This document shows, piece after piece, positions 11,901 through 22,600 of a DNA stretch of 64,000 nucleotides. The notes below the pieces were generated by a model, which was not told where the DNA came from, did not search any database, and worked only from the letters and a program-made list of their open reading frames with translations. The stretch is from the NCBI GenBank assembly GCA_025526935.1, contig JAHLKD010000043.1, positions 186,001 to 250,000 of the forward strand, written 5' to 3'. Numbering within the stretch: position 1 is the first letter of the stretch; each line of letters begins with the position of its first letter. A program made the translations under genes and the position numbers. The DNA is from Cladochytrium replicatum (lineage: Eukaryota; Chytridiomycota; Chytridiomycetes; Cladochytriales; Cladochytriaceae).

Positions 11901-14900
11901 TGCTGGTGCTGCTCCTGAATATACCGTTGCCGGTTCGAAGCCAAATGCCACCACATCATCTGGGTATCTTCCTCAAAATACTCTACAAGCCGCGCAACAC
12001 TCGAGAACACCATCAACAATCGCACAAGATAGGTCTGTCCAAAGCTCGGCCACACGGATTCCCCGTCGTCTTTCTGTACAGTCACATAATCTCCACTGTG
12101 TGCTTTCCACCGCATCTGCAGCTCCAGGATGCGTGAGATGATGATTTTACATGTACCTGGACTCAGGAGCTCAATGAACGAGTCGGTATCTACAATGTGC
12201 TGCGCAACCGCAATCATATCCGTCAGGGCCTTCACAAATCCATTGTCTTTTGATTCGCTCGGATAGTTCGGGTCCCCACACTCCTCTACGTCACAAGAAT
12301 CCTCTTTTTCGCTGGCATTACGTTCTTCTGTGGACTCCGCGATGAGCTTTGCGGTTGTGGCCGCAGCCTCAAAGTCCTCAGCAGTCATTGATCCGAGCGA
12401 TCCCACGGCGGACGGAGACATTCCATACACACTGAGAGCACGGACATTCGGCCCTCCAATCATTGACGCAGGCCGTGACCTCCGCCTTTCAGACTGAACA
12501 ATCTCTGCAGGATCCAGCACGGAAGTCGACGCCATTTTCTGCATCGGCTCTTTCTCCAGGGACCACGTGCTCTGCAGCGATCCAGAGATACCCTTCCCAT
12601 TCTCGTCGACGTCGGGGATAGCACTCAGCGACTTTGACGAGTCTCCACGAGACCTGATCCGTCGCGCGAGTCCTCCCTCCTCTTCGTTGCGGCTCTGCTC
12701 TTCGTCTCGTAACGCGATGGCACGTTCAACGTATCCACTCAGCTCCTGAATCATCCTCTGAACCTCTGCGTTACAAATCGTTTTCGCAAGTCGGAGTGAG
12801 TACCGCATTTCAGCGAACCCTTTCAGGTAATCCGTCATGTCGCCATCACTGAGCGACCGCGCAAGTCCCACCCCCGTATCCATGTTAGCGTTAGACCTGC
12901 TGCCACTGGAAGGCTGTGGGGACCCGCGAGCTGCCATAGCGGCGGCAGCAGCGATACTGGGTGAGCTACCAGCAAGCACCATCCTGCTCGCTCGCCGTGC
13001 AAGTGCCGCTCTGCTCCTTCGAGAATGTAAGTTGCTCCGACTAGACATCGACGCCGCAGAGTCACTCGCACCTCCTGAATCTTCCAAATCCCTCCGTCCA
13101 TACTGTACCCCAAAGCTCGGCCTAGTCCTCACGCGTCGGCTCCACGTCCCCTTTGCCACGCTCATCTCATCCTCGTCCGTCTCTCCAAACGTCGTGGCTT
13201 CCAGCCCTTCATCCTCAAACGAGAACAGCGGGCTCTGCGACCTCAACGCGTCTCCAATCGAGTTGATTGGGAAAATGATCGGGGAGTCAACGAACGACGA
13301 AGCACGAGACACGGTGCGCACGGGCGATGATGCTCCAGATGGGGCGACCTTCCCGCGTTCTTCCCGCTGGATCACCACACCTTCGTCCCACGTTGGCCAA
13401 AAACCAATCGGATCGTCCTTTCTCCACAGCAAATTCTTGATCTCGCGACTCCGCTCGACCAGGATGATAAGCATCTCCGAATCTGCAGCCGTGAAGATTC
13501 GCGACATTTCGCTGTTCTCGGGTTCCATGCTCGCCCGATTCACCTGGTAAAATGTGCTCCCGGTAGAAGACCGTGGGGAGAGCAAGTAACCCGCACGAGA
13601 ACTACGCCGCTTTGTTGATGGAAGAGTACTCGATGACGGTGCTTCTACCGCCGAGGAGTGTGCTCGAGTTCGTGGCCGTCGAGCATATACTTCTGTAGCT
13701 GTATAACCATAATCTTCATCAAATTTCTGCGGCACAGAATTCCAAACTTTATAACCTACCAGCGGACACTCTGCGTTGCTTTAAAGCAGAGTCGTCGCCA
13801 ACCTCACGTCCGCCCACGCTGCCAAATACTCCTTCTGACCCTGGTCGGCTTCCAACAGATCCAAATATCGCGCCGCCAAAAGATGACTTCATCTCCCCGG
13901 TTCGTTCGGCCCTAGACTCCGACCGAAGCTGCGTCCCAAACCACCTCGGCATATCCGGAAGTGAAGGCGAATGTCTCAACATATGCCTCGGAACCCCAAA
14001 GAACTCTTCCACGTCAACTGCAATCGGCGTGCCGCTCCGCTGCATCTCCTCCCAATACGACGTCAATCGACTGGACATTGGCAACGACGAAATGGTAGAG
14101 TTTGGTGGGGTATCGGCATGCACCAGATTTCTCGCCGATAAATGATGCGGATAAGCACCCACAGATAACGCAGCGGAAATATCGCTTACGACGTCTCGGT
14201 CGAGACCGAGTCCGGTGACATCCGACTGTGACCCACGCGCGAACACCAGCGTCGCACCCACATGCGTGGCAGGCGACGCAGTATCGGGTGTTGAAATGGG
14301 AGTTGGATTCGGAGTTACGTTTGCAGGGGTGTGTGTACGTATGAAAAGGGAACCGGACGGCTCGAGACCTCCGGAGGAGTTATCTGCATCGCCGTCGTGC
14401 GAGTGTGCAAAGTTGGAGGTCGTCGCCGATCCTAGGGATGAAGTTGCACGGGAGGATGGTCCGAATGTGGGTGGCGGTGACGTGGCCGACCATCCCGCAG
14501 CAAGGGGTGAAGTTGCGACTGGCGACGAGCCATGGAGGCCCGTCGTCGATCCAAAAGGCCTGGTTTCAAGCATAGATCCGCGCCTGCTACCGGCTTTGCG
14601 AACAGCAGTCGAAGCGGTGCCGGCACTGGGTAGGTGCGCTGGAGTCATTAGTGGAACATTCACAACAGAAGAGGGTGCTGGGTTGCTCAAAGGTGTATAA
14701 TTGATCGGGAGCGCGTGCGCGATACCGTATTTGGGAGAGTTTGGAACAATTTCGGTTGAGGAGTGGTCGCTGTCGGAACCAGAGCCGAAAGAAGATCTGC
14801 TGAGTCGCCGAAGGGCGAGCGGGGTTGGAATTGGAATAACTTTGGCATGTCCAGGGGACGCTGAGCCGCCTGGAACGCCAGAGGGGTGCGAAGCAGCGTT

Positions 14901-15269
14901 CGCAATAGCAGATCCGGATGATGGAGAATGGGACATGGGTGGTGGTGCATCATGACCTTCTGCCCCAGAACGAGTGGCAGCATGCCCGATGACGGATAGG
15001 ATTTCAGGTGAATGGGGTTGGGAGCTCGACTGAGATGCCAGCGGGTTGAGAGGTGACAGCTTCCTCTCCAGTTTCTGAACTGAACGAGTTTTTTCTACGG
15101 CGGGGAGCACTGGGTGCTGTTGTGTTACCGTGGATGTAGGTAATGCTGCATGATTTTGCGCAGGAGAGCTGGGGCCAGATGACTGAGAAGAGGTAGATGA
15201 AGGGGTTGGTGACGGCGAGGGAACGTCGGGAACTGCCGGCTGAGTGCTAGAGCGTGGTGAAGTGGGCAT
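2983..15269 (-). CDS. RIM15: Rim15-like protein kinase with PAS, C2HC zinc finger and receiver domain
   Basis: A giant kinase of the Rim15/Cek1/Greatwall group, which in fungi links nutrient and TOR/PKA signals to quiescence. Order: Ser/Pro-rich N-terminus; PAS-like segment ([20 protein letters not shown], near 10,800); C2HC finger (CHIC...HTRVC, near 9,580); AGC kinase lobe ([14 protein letters not shown], near 6,130; [10 protein letters not shown] across an intron; DFGLSRVGF); about 135 low-complexity residues between DFG and [10 protein letters not shown]; then a C-terminal receiver domain with phospho-acceptor Asp in [10 protein letters not shown] (near 3,500). Clear splice sites: 5772/5721, 5055/4999, 3484/3425. 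The ATG lies 2 nt after a leader-intron acceptor (15330-15272). The junction between the first ORF (stop at 13749) and the second is uncertain: 13807-13771, 13769-13727 or 13759-13714 all restore frame. Length is about 3,990 residues, roughly twice yeast Rim15. Two possible separate genes at 13.75 kb cannot be excluded. Confidence 0.88.
8450..8515 (-). other. Stop-free 66-nt intron inside the Rim15-like gene
   Basis: GTATGT donor at 8515 and a CTCGCAG acceptor ending at 8450 bound 66 nt without a stop, so the reading frame stays open whether or not it is spliced. The 22 encoded residues (starting [10 protein letters not shown]) are hydrophobic and unlike the Ser/Pro-rich surroundings, which supports an intron. 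Confidence 0.75.
10096..10149 (-). other. Stop-free 54-nt intron inside the Rim15-like gene
   Basis: GTAAGC donor at 10149 and GACTCAG acceptor ending at 10096. The length is a multiple of three and contains no stop. Splicing would join LDP directly to GALTDEL. A TTGAC branch-like site lies 13-17 nt before the acceptor AG. Confidence 0.75.
11526..11633 (-). repeat. Perfect 54-bp tandem duplication in coding sequence
   Basis: Copies 11526-11579 and 11580-11633 are identical. They add 18 residues ([16 protein letters not shown] core) twice in the low-complexity N-terminal half of the Rim15-like protein. Frame is kept. Confidence 0.95.
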
Positions 15270-15330
15270 AGCTGCATAAATCAATCTCGATTAGCAAACA
15301 AGTATTTTCTGGCGAATCGCTGGTGCTCAC

Positions 15331-15897
15331 CTTCGTCGAAATGAGGTGCGTCCAAATGCTCGTGTCACTTTTTACTTTCAGCCGACAGCAACGTATCAAT
15401 TCCAACCAGTATTCAGCATGAGTCTGCCCAAAGTAAACTCAGAATGCTGGAAAGAAAATGAGATGGTTCAGTTGATATGGTTTGAGTGTGAGGTCACCGC
15501 TTAACACACACACTTTCAATCCAGAAATACCCGGACTCCCCGACAGACCACAGAAGCGAGGGCAGGGCGATCGACGGACAGCGGCAGCAGCAGACAGATG
15601 CAGCTTCACCAGCACACACAGGCAAGCAAGGCTTTTTCTTTTCTTGGTTTCTCTGGGTACAAAAATCCCGTCCAGCGATGTCAACAGAGTCCCACTCAAG
15701 CCACGGTAACTTGTGGTGCCCCTTAAAGATTCATAATTGAGGATTAAATACATCGTTTTCTTAGTTTCTTTGTTGGGACACTACGTCCAGTCATAAACTA
15801 CAACACTTGAGTAAATCTCTCAGACCACACATGGATCAAACTGGCGGCACAAACCAAAAGCCAACGCCATATCACTGTGATCTGTCTTTTTTTCCCA
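15331..15897. other. Intergenic: Rim15-like leader and SF3A2 3' flank
   Basis: No gene seen. The right part of the Rim15-like leader exon ends at 15331 with a GAAG/GTGAGC donor. A (CAG)n-like stretch near 15585 is short. Several small ORFs here lack family features. Confidence 0.5.
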
Positions 15898-16735
15898 TTA
15901 AACACCAATGCCAGGAGCTTGTCCAGCTACAGTCTGACTCGGCAACATGTGTGTCGCCGTAGGTTCCCCAAACCCACGGGTTCCCTTAAAAAAGAACTGC
16001 AGCGAGAAAGTCTTTGAAACCGGATCCCAGTGCGTCCAAAACTTGCCCTCTCCACGATCAATCTCACGACTCTGCACACGGAACCCGATTGTCTCATACG
16101 GATCGCACGCAAACAAGAGATACTGGTATGCTTTGTTGTGTTCTTCAACTTTCTGCTCGTACGCGGACATGAATCGATGGCGCGGACGGACCGAGTTTGT
16201 ACCGGAAGGATCTGCTTCGATTTCGGGGTACTGGATTTGGAACAGCAGCCCAAACTGGCGGGTCGCGGGGTCCCTGATCTTTGTGACTTTGTATCCCGGT
16301 CGCCCAATCTTCACAACCACCTTTCTCGGCACCGGCATACCCGCCGCAGTTCGTTTCACACCACCAGCAGCGGCGACCAGAGGCTGCACCGCTGTAGTGT
16401 CTTTTGCATCCCTCGCTGCACGCCTTGCCAGATTTGTTTGGTGCTTTTTCCCTTGGGTGTGAGCGAGATACGAGCCTTCGTTGTTGTGAAGGGTGAGACA
16501 GAGTTTGCACTCGTAGCTTCCGAGGTGATTTTTCATAAAGTACGGGTCTTTTGCGAGGTCGATGGTCTCGAGGGCGAGCTTCCGCAAGCGCTCTCTCCTG
16601 TCAACATTCGACTCTGAAGCACCAGCAACGCCAGCCGAGCCTGGCTTCGAACCCGCACGGTTCTACAACACACAGCAGAGTGAGGACACCTTCCACATCA
16701 TAGCTTATGAACAAACTCGGTACCTGGAAATCCAT
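15898..16735 (-). CDS. SF3A2: Splicing factor 3A subunit 2 (SF3a66/Prp11)
   Basis: A U2 snRNP component needed for branch-site recognition and prespliceosome assembly in the nucleus. Two coding exons: a 12-nt first exon (16735-16724, residues MDFQ), a 61-nt intron, and 16662-15898; total 258 residues. The split N-terminus is MDFQ-NRAGSKPGS followed by SNVDRRERLRKLALETID, near-identical to the animal protein. The matrin-type C2H2 zinc finger is intact: YECKLCLTLHNNEGSYLAHT and GKKHQ. The Prp11 core (GYKVTKIRDPATRQFGLLFQ) follows. The protein ends soon after the core, like yeast Prp11, without the long Pro-rich repeat tail of vertebrates. The first exon is too short for ordinary ORF finding; it was chosen because it restores the invariant start. 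Confidence 0.95.
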
Positions 16736-17159
16736 TCTGTGAGAACGAACACGTGGTACACAATTTTTAATTTTTTTTTGATTTTGAATGCCAAAAGACC
16801 TCGTGTTGGATGTGGGTCGATCAAGTGAATACGTTCTCGATTCTGCTGCGTTTCATTTCATTTTTTTCTCTACTATTAATGAGATACTTTATTGTCAATT
16901 AGGTAATACTCCCGTGGAAAACGAGAGGTCGACCAGCGACCTAGGTTGTGCGCCGCTAACTAACACGGAAACCAAGAAAACAACCTCTGGACGCACTTTG
17001 CGAAAGAAAAGGAAAACAACAAATTGGAGAAGCAGGACAGATGTGAAAGTTTGAAAATGCCGATCCATGAGGCTCTAACCACAAACCAAAAGACAGCCAG
17101 ACCGCGTTGCGTCAGTACATAAAATGCCAAACACGCTAGCAAGCGAAGCCATAATCAAC
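16736..17159. other. Intergenic, no gene seen
   Basis: AT-rich spacer between the SF3A2 start and the stop of the next minus-strand gene. It should hold the SF3A2 promoter. A T-run lies near 16766-16779. Confidence 0.5.
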
Positions 17160-18838
17160 TCAACCCAATCGCGGAGAAGGCTGGGTCGAGAACGACGCTC
17201 GCCCCAACGACGGCTGTGTCGTGAAGGACGAGCGACTCATGGACCCATGCTCCCCAACCATCGATGAATGGAACGATGATCGCGGCAACGTCGTGGGCCG
17301 ACTTTCCTCCCCAGACGACGAGTTCCTCGTCGACGGCGGCCGACCCAATGCAGGAGGCACCGAAAGCGCTCGTACCAGCCGAACGCCCCTCGATCTCCCA
17401 CCCGGCAACGACGCCGTCCTCCCCCTCCTCGGTGGCGTCGCAACCACAAACACCTCGTTCGGATCCACACCTGCAGACCCCGACGCCACGCTCACCACGT
17501 CCGCAGGCGGCACATCATCGTCCACAAACTTTGACACAGTGACCTGCACCTCCGACCTCCGTCTCGGCGTTTCCTCCTCCCCAAACCGTCTCCACGAAAA
17601 CATCGAAGTCACAGATCGTCCCGAATTCTCGCTCGTCCCAGACCGTCTCCGTCCCTCGCTCCGCCTCGCATTCCGCGGAAGCGACTCGTCCTCAAAGTAC
17701 CGTCCAAAAGACATCGGCGTCGACGGGTTCCGAAGCGTGCTCTCGCTAGCCCCAGGCGCGACCTGCGCACTCACCGTCTTGCCAAAATAGTCGCTCTCGC
17801 CTTCCGACCGCTCCGAGCTCCGTCCGAGCGACGTCTTGGATTTGGTCCACATGCCTGTCAGCCTCGGCAACGAGCTCCCCTGTCCGATCGACAGCGTCGA
17901 CGTGTTCCCGTCCCGCCATGGCCCGTCTTGGCTCGTCGGCGTCCGGATATCAGATTCGTGCCGTAACACCGAGAGCGTCGACGTGGAATTGTTGGAGTGT
18001 TTCCACGGCCCACCGCCGTCGTGTATCGGCGTCCCGATCGCAGTGTCCGGCTCGACTTGCTCTGAAGTGCTCACGCTCATTGAGATGCTTTGGAGCGTAA
18101 GACGTTGCGGACGCCGGTGCAAGTCCATGGAGGTCTTGCTCTCGTCGTCGGGAACGGGGCGCCCGCGACGCGTCCGTTGGACGAGATACAGGATTGCTAT
18201 GGTAATGGATATCAGGACAGCGGCGGCGAGGGCGCCGATGCCTGCGATGGCGCCAGTCGTGAGTCCTCCAGAGCTTGTGGATTCAGCTGGTGATGTTGAC
18301 GGCGATGCTGGCGCTAGAGATGGCGATACTGCTGGTGGTGATGGTGGTGCTGGGATTTGGTTAAATTCCCTTGGGTAGAGTGGGAACGTCCAAGATACTG
18401 AGACTCGGACAGATTCGCATGGTGCGGCCTCGCACGAGATGCCGATGAAGTTGTCGGGTTGAAGAGGCTGAATGTTCGCTCGTGAGGAAGAGGATGATGA
18501 GGATACAGACTGCGAAAAGAGTAGATCGTCTTTGTTGAGTGATGGTGTTTCAGGAGATGTTTGTTCGTATTGTTTCTTAAGAGCGAGCTCTTGAAATGGT
18601 CTGTTGCCGAGAATTTGTTTTCCGATCCATAGTCTTGCGGTTCCATTGCGTACTTTGAAGTGGTAAGTAAGCTGAGCAGCGACGGAGAGTCAACAACGGA
18701 GATCTCTGTTGTACACTTAAGAAATCATACCTCGATTACTGTGGGGTTGCATGGCAGTACGATTGGTGTGAATACCGGGCCGGCCGGCTCAATCGAAGGG
18801 AAAGATGCAGTCCAAGGAGCGGGAAGTCGCACAACCAT
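17160..18838 (-). CDS. Single-pass membrane protein with Ser/Arg-rich cytoplasmic tail, family unknown
   Basis: Two exons (18838-18731 and 18671-17160; intron 59 nt) give 539 residues. The first 145 or so residues contain an ordered domain with four Cys (VLPCNPT, GISCEAAPCES) and Trp residues. A Pro/Ser/Thr-rich stalk follows, then one membrane helix at about 176-200 (GAIAGIGALAAAVLISITIA), a stop-transfer QRTRRGR and a 330-residue Ser/Arg/Thr-rich tail. The plan resembles fungal cell-surface sensors, but no family was recognised and the sensor idea is inference. No signal peptide is seen at the chosen ATG at 18838. The frame upstream stays open without a Met, so an upstream signal-peptide exon may be missing. 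Confidence 0.7.
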
Positions 18839-19312
18839 CCACGGAAAGGCGAAATCGAGAGGCAAATGAGAGAGTTTAAAATTGGGGAATGGTGAATGGC
18901 CAAAACCGTGAACGCGAGTAGAGCTTCGATCGGTGCTTGAGAGTGTCGAGATTGAGTGAAAGTTGTTGTGATAAGGATGAAGTGATGCGATGGGGGTGGT
19001 ATATATGCGGAGCGAGGAGGATGGCGGTGGTGTGGGACCATGCGGTGTGGAAAGGGACCCTGAGGTGATTTGTTATGGGATTGCTGTAAAAATATCTATC
19101 ATCAGTGAAAAATATCTTGCATCCGTCGATCACAGAGGGTTGGATCGAGCGTTCGGGACCACTGCACGACAATCATGTTCCGCCCACCAGTCGTTTCGAA
19201 ATCAAAATAGTCCGGTCACTACTCAAGATTTATAGATCGTATATAGTCCAATCACACCTTCAGATTCCTATCTGGGGTCATGACAAAAAGTATCAGTATT
19301 ACTGCAATCTTT
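18839..19312. other. Upstream region of the membrane protein
   Basis: No gene supported. Three minus-strand frames are open in places, and one could supply an upstream exon to the membrane protein. A TATATA stretch lies near 19001. Confidence 0.4.
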
Positions 19313-19386
19313 CTCCCGCGGGAAGGCTCGAACTTCCAACCTCCTGGTTAACAGCCAAACGCGCTAGCCAATTGCGCCACGCGGGA
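19313..19386 (-). tRNA. tRNA-Asn (anticodon GTT)
   Basis: A 73-nt cloverleaf plus discriminator G. The acceptor stem TCCCGCG pairs with CGCGGGA. The D arm is GCGC/GCGC. The anticodon loop CTGTTAA gives GTT, read as Asn. The T arm GGAAG-TTCGAGC-CTTCC is perfect. The anticodon stem has two G-U pairs. No intron is present. It lies 6-10 bp from the start of a SINE. Confidence 0.88.
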
Positions 19387-19392
19387 TCCCTC

Positions 19393-19692
19393 CTGGACCT
19401 CATAGTGGCTCAGTCGCTACGAATGCGACTTTTCGAAGCTAAACTCCGCGGTTCGAATCCTATAGGGACTGGATTCGAATTTCCTACGAAATATATCTCT
19501 CGCAATATCGTGTCACGTGCAAGTACCGCGCCACACCTCCTTCGATTCGCCATTGCCTTCGCTCCTCTTTCCTACGGCTCGCACGGCTCCCCAAGTACTG
19601 AAGATTCCAAATCTTGGTTGAAGTACACGTGGGTGACATGTACTGATTAAGCATTGTCAATACATGTTATAACATTCAAAAAAAAAAAAAAA
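19393..19692 (+). mobile_element. tRNA-derived SINE, copy 1
   Basis: About 300 bp. The head has an internal RNA polymerase III promoter: box A TGGCTCAGTCG (19406-19416) and box B GGTTCGAATCC (19450-19460), 33 nt apart. A unique body follows. The tail from about 19568 matches the 3' end of the neighbouring LINE (TTTCCTACGGCTCGCACGG) and ends in a hairpin (ACATGTACT at 19636-19644 with AATACATGT at 19659-19667) and a 15-nt A-run. A second copy lies at 24516-24785. The exact 5' boundary is uncertain by a few bases. Confidence 0.85.
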
Positions 19693-22600
19693 CTGTTGAA
19701 CTTACACGCCCTCTCTCTCTTTCTCTCTCTCTCCCTCTCTCTCTCTCTCAAAAATCAATGCCGCACCCCCCGCTGTGCCCCCTGATGGACTTTCTGGTGG
19801 CACCGTGATTTTTGAGGCCCGTTCGCACCCCCGTGCCTCCTCTGTTGAAAATTCCGCTCCACAGCTTCCATTCTCCGCTCCTGCCTCTCCAATTCACTGG
19901 GCCGATGATGTGAATATGGGGGAGGATGAAAATGCCGAATCACGTGACTTCCGATCACGTGACCGACGCGCCAAAAGACCTGCTGAACATGAATTGCCCC
20001 GTGGTCGCTCCCGTTCTCGTTCCCGATCACATCTGCCGGGTGTCCGGATTCTTGCTGCTGTGGCTGCTCCCTCGAGTGTTGCATCTCTGGCCGATCTCCG
20101 TGTCGTTCTCACTCAGATGCGATCTGTTTGTGCAACCTTTGATCCGTTGGCGATGCTGGATCCTATGCTTGCACACTTGCCGAGGGACACTCCTGCTGAA
20201 TTTTTTAGTGTTTGTCGTGATATGGCCGAGGATCTGGTGGGTCGCTTTGGGAGGCCGCTGCCTTCGCCTTCACCTCCGGTTGCCCCTGTCTCCCGCCATG
20301 ATGATGCTGTGTGCCTTCCCCCTAGACAACTGCATGGTAATCCTTCAATTCAGGACGATCTTGGGAACTCTGGTGCTCCTGGCCCTCGCCCCCCGTCTAG
20401 TCGACCTGCCCCACGTGGACATCGTGGTCCACGCACTTATGCCGCTGCTGCTGCCAATGCCCGTGCCCGTGTGCTTGAGAGTCTCCCCACACTGAGTGCT
20501 GAATCTCGTACAGAAGCTGTCAGGACTGCCCTTGCTGGTCGTGACCCCACTTCGAATGTCAGCCTTCGTGGCCCTCGGCCTGTCGTATTCTATCCTCCGA
20601 CCTCTCCGCTGCTGGTCTCCCCACCTGCTGATCTTCAGGCCCGTGTGGATGATTTGACCACTGTGTACATCAAGGACATCATGAGACAGCGGCTCGGCTT
20701 TGTGCGGACCATGGTGTGGGCCCTCTTGGGCGATGAGGTGGTGCGTGGTATCCGCCACATCAGTTTCGTTGGTCGCAACATTGCTTCCTTTATCTGTATT
20801 CGCTCAACCGCAATTGCTCTCCGTGCGCACTTCTCCACCCAGGAAGCTTCCACTGACGAATCAAACCCTGACTTTCTTCGCCGAGCCTCTACTCTGCCTT
20901 TGGAGCAGCGGGAGGCTGCGGTCAGGGAAGTTGTCCACAAGAGATATGCACATATCCTCAGTTCAGTTACTGATCCTGCTATTTTCCTGTATGTCCGTGG
21001 TCAGCTCCCCATGGATGCTCAGGAAACTGTGCTGGACAGTGCCCGCGGGATTGCGTGTCAGCCTCGCTCAACCCATCTTCATCAATGATTAGTGTTCGAG
21101 TTGGTACCTTCAATTGTCGCAATTTGAGCTTTGGAGTTCTTGATTCACTGTTTCGTTTTATGCGCACAAATCACATTGTTTTTCTGCTCCTGACTGAAAC
21201 ACACCTTTTTCCTTTAGACCCGCTGCCTTCTCCGGATTTGATTTTTGACACTCGTTTTTCTCCTGGGTCATCGGGTACACGACGGGCTGGTGTGGGAGTC
21301 TTGATCAATCGCAGTCTTTGTAGAGCTTCTGATTTCCGTCTCGTTTCTAGTTATGGTGGCACCTCTCTATGGTTTACATTTCGTGGGCTTTTGGTTGGAG
21401 GGTATTATTTGCCTCCGTGTGATATTGCTCAGGACCCCTTCCTTGAAGAGTTTATTGCTTCACTTCCTCAACATGTCCCGTCGTCTCCGTGCCCTGTTCT
21501 TTTGTTAGGCGATTTCAATGCCCGTTTTTTAGCTACTGGTGATCATTCTTCAAATCATAGGGGTAGGTTGTTTGAGCAATTTAATTCTGCCGCTAGTTTC
21601 TCTCTAGTTAAGCACCCTTCCTGTCATAACCCCACATTTTCTTCTCGCAATGGTGACTCCATTATCGATTTGTTGTTTGTCAATCCTCTGCTTCAATGTG
21701 ATCCTATTTCTTACATAGTTCATAGTCGTCTAGCCGACAGCGAGTTTATGCCTTGGGCTTCTGACCATTTTCCGGTTACAGCTGTTTTTTCTTTTGCTCC
21801 TCCCAATGCCAGCGCTCCCTCTGCTGCACCCCCCACAAGCGCTGGGCTGCTCATCTGTTGCGTGAACCTGCTGTCTTTCAAGCAATGGAGGATGTGGGAC
21901 ATTTGTTTTTTGATCCCACCCTTGCTGATGTCAATGCTGCGCTCAGTCCAATTTTAGAAGCCCTTTGCCCAAATGTCTGTGGATGTTGCACAGGGATTTA
22001 TTGACTCTGCATTGGATATTATTTTGTCCTTTGTTACTTCGTGTGCTGCTTGTGTCATTGGACCCCCCAGTTTAGTTCGCCGTCGCCCTGCCCTGCCATT
22101 GTTGCCGCCGCATTTAGTGGCCTTGCGACGGAGCTACTTACTTGCTCATAAGCACTATTTAGCTGTTTCTTCCTGTGATGATCCTGATCCTGGTTTAGTT
22201 GAGTATTGCCGCTTGGAGCGTGACCGGCTATCGCGTGAGCGTGTCAAAGCTTTTCGTACTTGGTCTCTTTCTCAGCGAGCTCGAGAGGCTTCTGGCGACA
22301 ATATGTTTAGTTCTTCTCCTAGTTCTTTAACCGAGGTTAGCAAAGTTCTTTCCACCGCGCGTAGGTGTCATCAACGGCGCTCAGCTGCAAGTGGTTTATT
22401 GTCTGATCCTGCCTCTTTATCTCATTATCGCAATCACTTTGCCTCCGTTTATCAGACTCAGTTTGCACAATCCTCTGCCAGTGCAGAACACGTTCATCTA
22501 CATGCGCTGAATGATTCTGTGTCAGTTAGTGTTAGTGACTTTGTTTGTGCTATTCGTTCTTCCCCAAACAACTCTGCTCCTGGCCCAAACCATATTCCAG

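Noticed and set aside
12837-13550. 237-codon plus-strand open frame and several others opposite the Rim15-like gene
   Set aside because: They are antisense shadows of a GC-rich Ser/Pro-rich coding frame and carry no domain.
19393-19470. SINE head as a working tRNA
   Set aside because: Boxes A and B are good but the acceptor and anticodon stems do not close.
19690-19750. CT microsatellite as a separate feature
   Set aside because: It fits the LINE leader; no independent role is suggested.
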